From: Streptomyces zhihengii
GTDB lineage: Bacteria; Actinomycetota; Actinomycetes; Streptomycetales; Streptomycetaceae
Direction: 5' to 3'
Assembly: GCF_016919245.1 (NCBI RefSeq)
Contig: NZ_JAFEJA010000001.1
Location: forward strand, 4,351,001 to 4,415,000
DNA: 64,000 bases
Positions 59,973-64,000 of this stretch are shown here, one piece after another (position 1 is the stretch's first letter; each line of letters opens with the position of its first letter). Both the position numbers and the translations under genes were made by a program. The notes under the pieces were generated by a model. It was not told where the DNA came from, did no database searches, and saw only the letters and a list, made by a program, of their open reading frames with translations.

Positions 59973-61652
59973 GTGAACTTCACGCGTTGGAGCGCAAGGC
60001 TCCCCGGTACGCAGCGCCGCGCCGCGGCGCGAGGGACGGACCGCGGGCGCACACCGGTGCAGCGGGGCGAGAGCTCCGTGCCGGCGGCCCGCGGCGCGTC
60101 CGGGCAGCATCCGGATCCCGCGCCGGCCGGCGTCCCCGCCCTGGAGGACTTCGCCCTCCCGGAGATCGTCGGCAGCCTCCCCGCCCTGGTCGCCCTCGTG
60201 TACGGCCCCGAGCACCGCGTCGCGTACGTCAACGACGCCTACGCCGCCGCCTTCGGTCACCGCCCGCCCGGCACGCCCGCCGCCGAGAGCTGCCCCGAGC
60301 TCGACGAGCTGGGCCTGCTCCCGCTCATGGAGCAGGTGCTGCGCAGCGGCAAGCCGCGCACGGTCAAGTCCCGCCGCATCCAGAGCGGCCCCGGCGGACG
60401 CGGGGAGGGCTCCTACACCGTGACCTGCCTGCCCGCCGGGCGCGGCGACGGCGGCGAGGAGACGGAGGGCGTCCTCGTCTTCGCGGCCGACGTCACCGAC
60501 CACGCCGACGCCGCCGAGCGGCTGCGCGCCAGCGAGCGGCGGCACCGGGAGACCGCCGTCACCCTCCAGCGCTCGCTGCTGCCCCAGGAGCTGGAGCAGC
60601 CCGACGACCTCCGGTTCGCCGCGACCTACCAGCCGGGCGGCACGGACGCGGCCGTCGGCGGCGACTGGTACGACGTGATCACCCTCGGCGGGGGCCGCAC
60701 CGCGGTCGTCATCGGGGACGTGATGGGGCGCGGGGTGCGCGCCGCGGCCGTCATGGGCCAGCTCCGCACGGCGGTGCGCGCGTACGCCCGGCTGGACCTG
60801 CCGCCCCACGAGGTGCTGCAACTGCTCGACGGCCTCGCCTCCGAGATCGACGCCAGCCAGATCGCGACCTGCGTCTACGCCGTCCACGACCCCACCGACG
60901 GCCGGCTGGTGTACGCCTCGGCCGGTCATCTGCCGATCCTGGTGCGCGACGAGGACGGCACCGTCCGCCGGGCCGAGGAGCCGACCGGACCGCCGCTCGG
61001 CACCGGCGGCTGGCTGCACACCTCGGGCAGCATCGACCTGCCGCCCGGTTCGACCGCCGTCCTCTACACGGACGGACTGGTGGAGCGCCGGCGCGAGGAC
61101 ATCGACGAGGGGGTGGCGGCCCTGGAGCGCGCGCTGGCCGGCGCCACCGGGACACCCCAGGTGGTGTGCGACCGGCTGATCCGCTCGCTCGGCGTGACCG
61201 CCGAGCACGACGACGACGTCGCCGTCCTGGTGCTCCAGCACCCGACGCGCACCGGCGCGGCCGCCGAGCTGTTCCACAACGCCGCGCTGGACCTGCTCGG
61301 CGGGACGGAGGCGGCGCCGCGCGCCAGGGCGTTCGCCTCGGGGGTGCTCGCCTCGTGGCGGTTCTCGCCCGAGCTGCACGACCTCGGGGTGCTGGCCGTC
61401 AGCGAGCTGGTCGCCAACTCCCTCCAGCACGGCACCCCGCCGATGCGGCTGCGGCTGCGCCGCACCGACCGGCGGCTGATCGTCGAGGTGACGGACGGCG
61501 ACGAGCATCTGCCGCGCCGCCGCAGGGCGGAGACGGAGGACGAGGCGGGCCGCGGGATCTCGATCATCGCGACGATCGCCTCGTCCTGGGGGTCCCGCCG
61601 CACACCCGGCGGCGGGAAAGCGGTGTGGTGCGAGTTCGCCCTGCCGGGCTGA
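59973..61652 (+). CDS. PAS-PP2C(SpoIIE)-HATPase regulatory phosphatase
   Basis: 559-residue soluble protein with three parts. A PAS domain (about residues 55-175; VALVYGPEHRVAYVNDAYAAAFGH, VLVFAADVTDHADA) senses a signal. The SpoIIE PP2C phosphatase (about 190-430) has QRSLLPQEL, GGDWYDVITLGGGRTAVVIGDVMGRG, ASAGHLPILV, VLYTDGLVERR and HDDDVAVLVLQHP. A C-terminal HATPase/anti-sigma kinase-like domain (about 440-559) has AVSELVANSLQHG (N box) and GRGISIIATIASSWG (G box). Phosphatase plus kinase in one chain is a common Streptomyces partner-switching design. GTG 59973; ribosome site weak. Confidence 0.92.
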   Translation: MNFTRWSARLPGTQRRAAARGTDRGRTPVQRGESSVPAARGASGQHPDPAPAGVPALEDFALPEIVGSLPALVALVYGPEHRVAYVNDAYAAAFGHRPPGTPAAESCPELDELGLLPLMEQVLRSGKPRTVKSRRIQSGPGGRGEGSYTVTCLPAGRGDGGEETEGVLVFAADVTDHADAAERLRASERRHRETAVTLQRSLLPQELEQPDDLRFAATYQPGGTDAAVGGDWYDVITLGGGRTAVVIGDVMGRGVRAAAVMGQLRTAVRAYARLDLPPHEVLQLLDGLASEIDASQIATCVYAVHDPTDGRLVYASAGHLPILVRDEDGTVRRAEEPTGPPLGTGGWLHTSGSIDLPPGSTAVLYTDGLVERRREDIDEGVAALERALAGATGTPQVVCDRLIRSLGVTAEHDDDVAVLVLQHPTRTGAAAELFHNAALDLLGGTEAAPRARAFASGVLASWRFSPELHDLGVLAVSELVANSLQHGTPPMRLRLRRTDRRLIVEVTDGDEHLPRRRRAETEDEAGRGISIIATIASSWGSRRTPGGGKAVWCEFALPG

Positions 61653-61662
61653 GCCACCGGCG

Positions 61663-61688
61663 GCCGGACCGGGCGCACCCGGTCCGGC
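61663..61688. terminator. Bidirectional terminator
   Basis: Perfect 11-bp stem GCCGGACCGGG with loop CGCA between the convergent phosphatase and MFS genes. Confidence 0.78.
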
Positions 61689-61694
61689 GCCCGG

Positions 61695-63002
61695 TCAGCG
61701 GGCCGCGGCCACCGTCTCGGCGTCCGCGGTCGCCGGCATGTGGACGGTGACGACCCGGCTCCTGGCCGCGAGCGCCGGCCGGTCCTGCACCGGGGTGAGC
61801 CGCTTGCCCAGGCGCAGCGCCAGCACGCTGACCGCGAGCGAGAACAGCACGAAGGTCACGATGTACGGCCCGTGCAGCGCGGCGCCCATCGGCCCGCCAA
61901 CGGCCGGCCCGACGGCCAGCGCCAACTGCTTGACCAGGGCGAACGCGGAGTTGTACTGCCCGACCATCGACTCCGGCGCCAGATCGGCCACCAGCGGGGC
62001 GACGGTCGGCGACAGCATCGCCTCGCCGAGCCCGAAGAGCGCGTACGTCGAGATGAACGCGGCCGTCGCCATCGCCTGGCTGCCGTGGCCGAGCCCGGCG
62101 TACCCGGCGGCGATCCAGGCGACCGCCCAGATGAGCCCGACGGCGGCGATCACCTTGGTGCGGCTGCGGCGCTCCACGAACCGCAGCACCAGGAACTGCG
62201 CGGCCACGATCACCGCGGTGTTCGCGGCGAGCGCGGTGCCCAGGGTGGACGGCTCGATCCCGGCGGCCTCCGTGCCGTAGGCGGCGAGGCCCGACTCGAA
62301 CTGGCCGTAGCAGGCGAAGAAGAGGACGAAGCCGAGGACCAGGAGCTGCACCATCGCCCGGTGGCCGAGCAGGGCGCGCATGCCGCCCTTGGCGCCGGCG
62401 TCCGCGGGGGTGCCGTGCACACCGGCCGGTGCGGGGAGCCGCACGGTGAGCGCGATGGCGGCGAGGACCAGGAACATCACCGACTCGATGGTGAAGAGCA
62501 GGGTGAAGCTGCCGGGACGGCTCTCGTCGACGATGTGCCCGCCGATGAGACCGCCGATGCCCAGCCCCAGGTTCTGGAGGAAGAACTGCGTGGCGAAGGC
62601 CCGGGTACGGGTGGTCGCCTCGGAGCTCCAGACGATCATGGTCGCCAGGGCGGGCTGCATGACCGCCGTACCGGCGCCGAGGACGGCGGCGGAGAGCACG
62701 ACGGCGGGCACACTGCCGGCCAGACCCATGCCCGCCGCCCCGGCCGACGCCAGCAGCGCGGCTCCCACCAGCACGGGCAGCGGCCCGCGCCGGTCGATCA
62801 CCCGCCCGGTGAAGGGCAGGACGACGAGCGCGGCCATCGCGAACACCGCGAGCACCACGCCCGCCGTGCCCGCGCCGAGGTCCCGCACCTGTGCCACATA
62901 GACATAGAGGTACGGGACCGTGAAGCCGAGCCCGAACGCGCTCAGCGCGTTCCCCGCCTGGATCCGGCGCATCGCCGCGCCCTTCGCCCTGGTCACACTC
63001 AC
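61695..63002 (-). CDS. MFS transporter (efflux type)
   Basis: 435-residue 12-helix major facilitator. Motif A-like VVLPFTGRVIDRRGPLPVLVG is between TM2 and TM3, and the two halves are joined by a loop near residues 190-215 (APAGVHGTPADAGAKGG). TM segments are rich in Ala/Leu/Val/Phe throughout. Related to drug or sugar efflux carriers; substrate unknown. GTG 63002 gives VTRAKGAAMRRIQAGNALSAFG; ATG 62972 is the alternative. Divergent from a MarR gene, so probably repressed by it and induced by the exported compound. Confidence 0.9.
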   Translation of the reverse strand: MSVTRAKGAAMRRIQAGNALSAFGLGFTVPYLYVYVAQVRDLGAGTAGVVLAVFAMAALVVLPFTGRVIDRRGPLPVLVGAALLASAGAAGMGLAGSVPAVVLSAAVLGAGTAVMQPALATMIVWSSEATTRTRAFATQFFLQNLGLGIGGLIGGHIVDESRPGSFTLLFTIESVMFLVLAAIALTVRLPAPAGVHGTPADAGAKGGMRALLGHRAMVQLLVLGFVLFFACYGQFESGLAAYGTEAAGIEPSTLGTALAANTAVIVAAQFLVLRFVERRSRTKVIAAVGLIWAVAWIAAGYAGLGHGSQAMATAAFISTYALFGLGEAMLSPTVAPLVADLAPESMVGQYNSAFALVKQLALAVGPAVGGPMGAALHGPYIVTFVLFSLAVSVLALRLGKRLTPVQDRPALAARSRVVTVHMPATADAETVAAAR

Positions 63003-63053
63003 CCACTTCGCAGATCTGGGGCCCGGCACGCCTGTGGCGGGTCGGGCCCTGTA

Positions 63054-63120
63054 GTACTGAAGCATCAAGACTTCAACAGTAAAGTTCGAAGCTCAACAGT
63101 ACACACTGAAGGACTTCAAC
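63054..63120. promoter_or_regulatory. Repeat-rich operator region between MFS and MarR genes
   Basis: CAACAGTA occurs at 63074 and 63094, exactly 20 bp apart. ACTGAAG occurs at about 63057 and 63105 with complementary CTTCAA copies at 63071 and 63114, forming inverted repeats (TGAAG-GA-CTTCA at 63107-63118). TTCGAA (63085-63090) is central. Arranged like a double MarR operator covering both promoters. Confidence 0.55.
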
Positions 63121-63150
63121 GCCAACGTGAACCGTGCGATACTTCGGCGC

Positions 63151-63717
63151 ATGCCTACCGAGACCCCCGAGGCCTCCGCGTCCGGGCCCCAGGAGCCGAC
63201 CCTCGACGAACAGATCGCCGCCTATCAGCGCGAGTTCGGCGACCTCGACCCCCAGGTCGAGAAGGTGGTCTCCGCGCTGGGGCGCCTGAACCGCCGTATG
63301 AACGTGGCCTACGGGCGGCAGCTCGCGGACCTCGGCATCAGCAACGCCGAGTGGGAGGTCCTCAAGACCCTGGTGCTGTCCGGCGCTCCCTACCGGCTCG
63401 GCCCGGGGGAACTGGCGAAGCGGCTGGGGCTCACCCCGGCCGCCATGACCCACCGGATCGACCGCATGGCCGGCGACGGCCTGGTCACCCGGGACCGCGA
63501 CGAGAACAACCGTGTCCGCGTGATCGTCGAGGTCACCGACGAGGGCCGCACCAAGTGGCTCGAGGCGATGCGCATGGCGACCACCTTCGAGGAGGACCTC
63601 CTCCAGGACCTGGCCGCCGACGAGCGGGCGCTGCTCGGGGAACTGCTCATCCGCGTCCTGCGCCGGGTGGAGCACGACCAGCCGGACGCGGGCGGCCGGC
63701 TCACCGACCTGGACTGA
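63151..63717 (+). CDS. MarR-family transcriptional regulator
   Basis: 188-residue winged-helix regulator. HTH in LGPGELAKRLGLTPAAMTHRIDRMAGDGLVTRD with wing RDENNRVRVIVEVTDEGR. The N-terminal dimer helices include QVEKVVSALGRLNRRMNVAYGRQLADLGISNAEWEVL. ATG 63151 was chosen; GATACT at 63136-63141 looks like a -10 box 9 bp ahead, so the GTG at 63127 would lie upstream of it and the mRNA is probably leaderless or nearly so. Likely represses the divergent MFS gene and itself. Confidence 0.92.
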   Translation: MPTETPEASASGPQEPTLDEQIAAYQREFGDLDPQVEKVVSALGRLNRRMNVAYGRQLADLGISNAEWEVLKTLVLSGAPYRLGPGELAKRLGLTPAAMTHRIDRMAGDGLVTRDRDENNRVRVIVEVTDEGRTKWLEAMRMATTFEEDLLQDLAADERALLGELLIRVLRRVEHDQPDAGGRLTDLD

Positions 63718-63738
63718 GTCCCTGTGTTCGGACGGGGG

Positions 63739-63759
63739 CGGTCCGGGTCACCCGGACCG
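63739..63759 (+). terminator. Terminator of the marR gene
   Basis: 9-bp stem CGGTCCGGG with loop TCA, 22 bp after the stop. Confidence 0.65.
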
Positions 63760-63787
63760 GACGCGTTCACCCGACCGCCAGGGGGGC

Positions 63788-63816
63788 TTGACACAGCCGA
63801 AACAGATCCGTAAGGT
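63788..63816 (+). promoter_or_regulatory. Strong housekeeping-type promoter at the right end
   Basis: Perfect TTGACA at 63788-63793, a 17-bp spacer, then TAAGGT at 63811-63816: the best match to the principal-sigma consensus in the window. The transcribed gene lies beyond position 64000. Confidence 0.7.
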
Positions 63817-64000
63817 TCTTCGAGATGTCGCGGAGCCGTAACGGTTCGTCGACAGCCATCCAGCCGCTGATGCGGCACCAACCTCAGCACGGACTCCCGA
63901 TCGGGATCCATTTCGGCATGCCGAAATGCATTTCGAATGACTCGATTATGAGTCGCCCGGAAAATCCGCTAGAGTTTGGGACGTCGGAACGGCCCAACAG
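63817..64000 (+). other. Gene-free right end with a 20-bp palindrome
   Basis: No ORF. Contains the perfect palindrome CATTTCGGCATGCCGAAATG at 63909-63928, a further CATTTCG directly after it, the inverted repeat GACTC-N6-GAGTC at 63940-63955, and a possible second -10 box TAGAGT at 63970-63975. Likely the regulatory region of the next gene or RNA. Confidence 0.5.

Overview
The window is GC-rich chromosomal DNA from a Streptomyces (or very close relative). The evidence is strong third-codon-position G/C, frequent GTG starts, several GTGA/ATGA stop-start overlaps, and a set of genes typical of the genus: bldC, lsr2, vdh, a DUF3073 protein, a c-di-AMP riboswitch before a cell-wall peptidase, and an AtrA-like TetR regulator beside ndh. 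From memory, the gene order matches the conserved core region around purSQL-purF-purM-vdh-bldC-hrpA in S. coelicolor; this was not checked by search. No insertion sequence, prophage, CRISPR array or plasmid-type gene was seen.

Left part (1-19.8 kb). A secreted FG-GAP repeat protein precedes purC. A tRNA-Gly follows, then a minus-strand ABC-2 exporter with its own DesK/DesR-type two-component system, two more tRNA-Gly genes and the nucleoid protein Lsr2. Divergent from lsr2 is the purS-purQ-purL operon, which forms the FGAM synthase complex. Then come a mycothiol-dependent-isomerase-like protein, a META-domain lipoprotein, and a Tat-exported sulfatase behind a cysteine-containing leader peptide. 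purF and purM follow, the former apparently leaderless. With purC, six de novo purine genes lie within 16 kb. DUF3073 and valine dehydrogenase close the section.

Central part (20-33 kb). bldC sits behind a 477-bp non-coding region. Next are a small Cys-containing protein, tRNA-Asp and the DEAH helicase HrpA. A redox cassette follows: a candidate lipoprotein, a DsbA-like protein and a CcdA-like membrane protein. After it come a tRNA-Glu/Asp/Phe cluster, a membrane metallophosphoesterase, a small zincin-like protein, two FluC fluoride-channel subunits and a Pro-rich lipoprotein.

Right part (33-64 kb). A DEAD-box helicase with a 43-residue tail repeat is followed by a second FG-GAP protein, tRNA-Lys, the nitric-oxide pair nsrR/hmpA, an ECF41-type sigma factor, initiator tRNA, a SpoIIE-type phosphatase and a riboswitch-controlled M23 peptidase. 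Then come an aldo/keto reductase, PrsW, TrmB, LhgO, a TPR regulator, an asparagine-synthase-like protein and an ECF sigma factor fused to a zinc motif, hydrophobic segments and an NPCBM domain. The end holds atrA, ndh, a PAS-PP2C-ATPase phosphatase and a divergent MFS/MarR pair.

Most genes are housekeeping or developmental core. The most notable signals are the leader peptide before the sulfatase, the sigma/anti-sigma-like/NPCBM fusion, the asparagine-synthase-like protein lacking its nucleophile, and several GC-rich tandem repeats in intergenic DNA and in the helicase tail.
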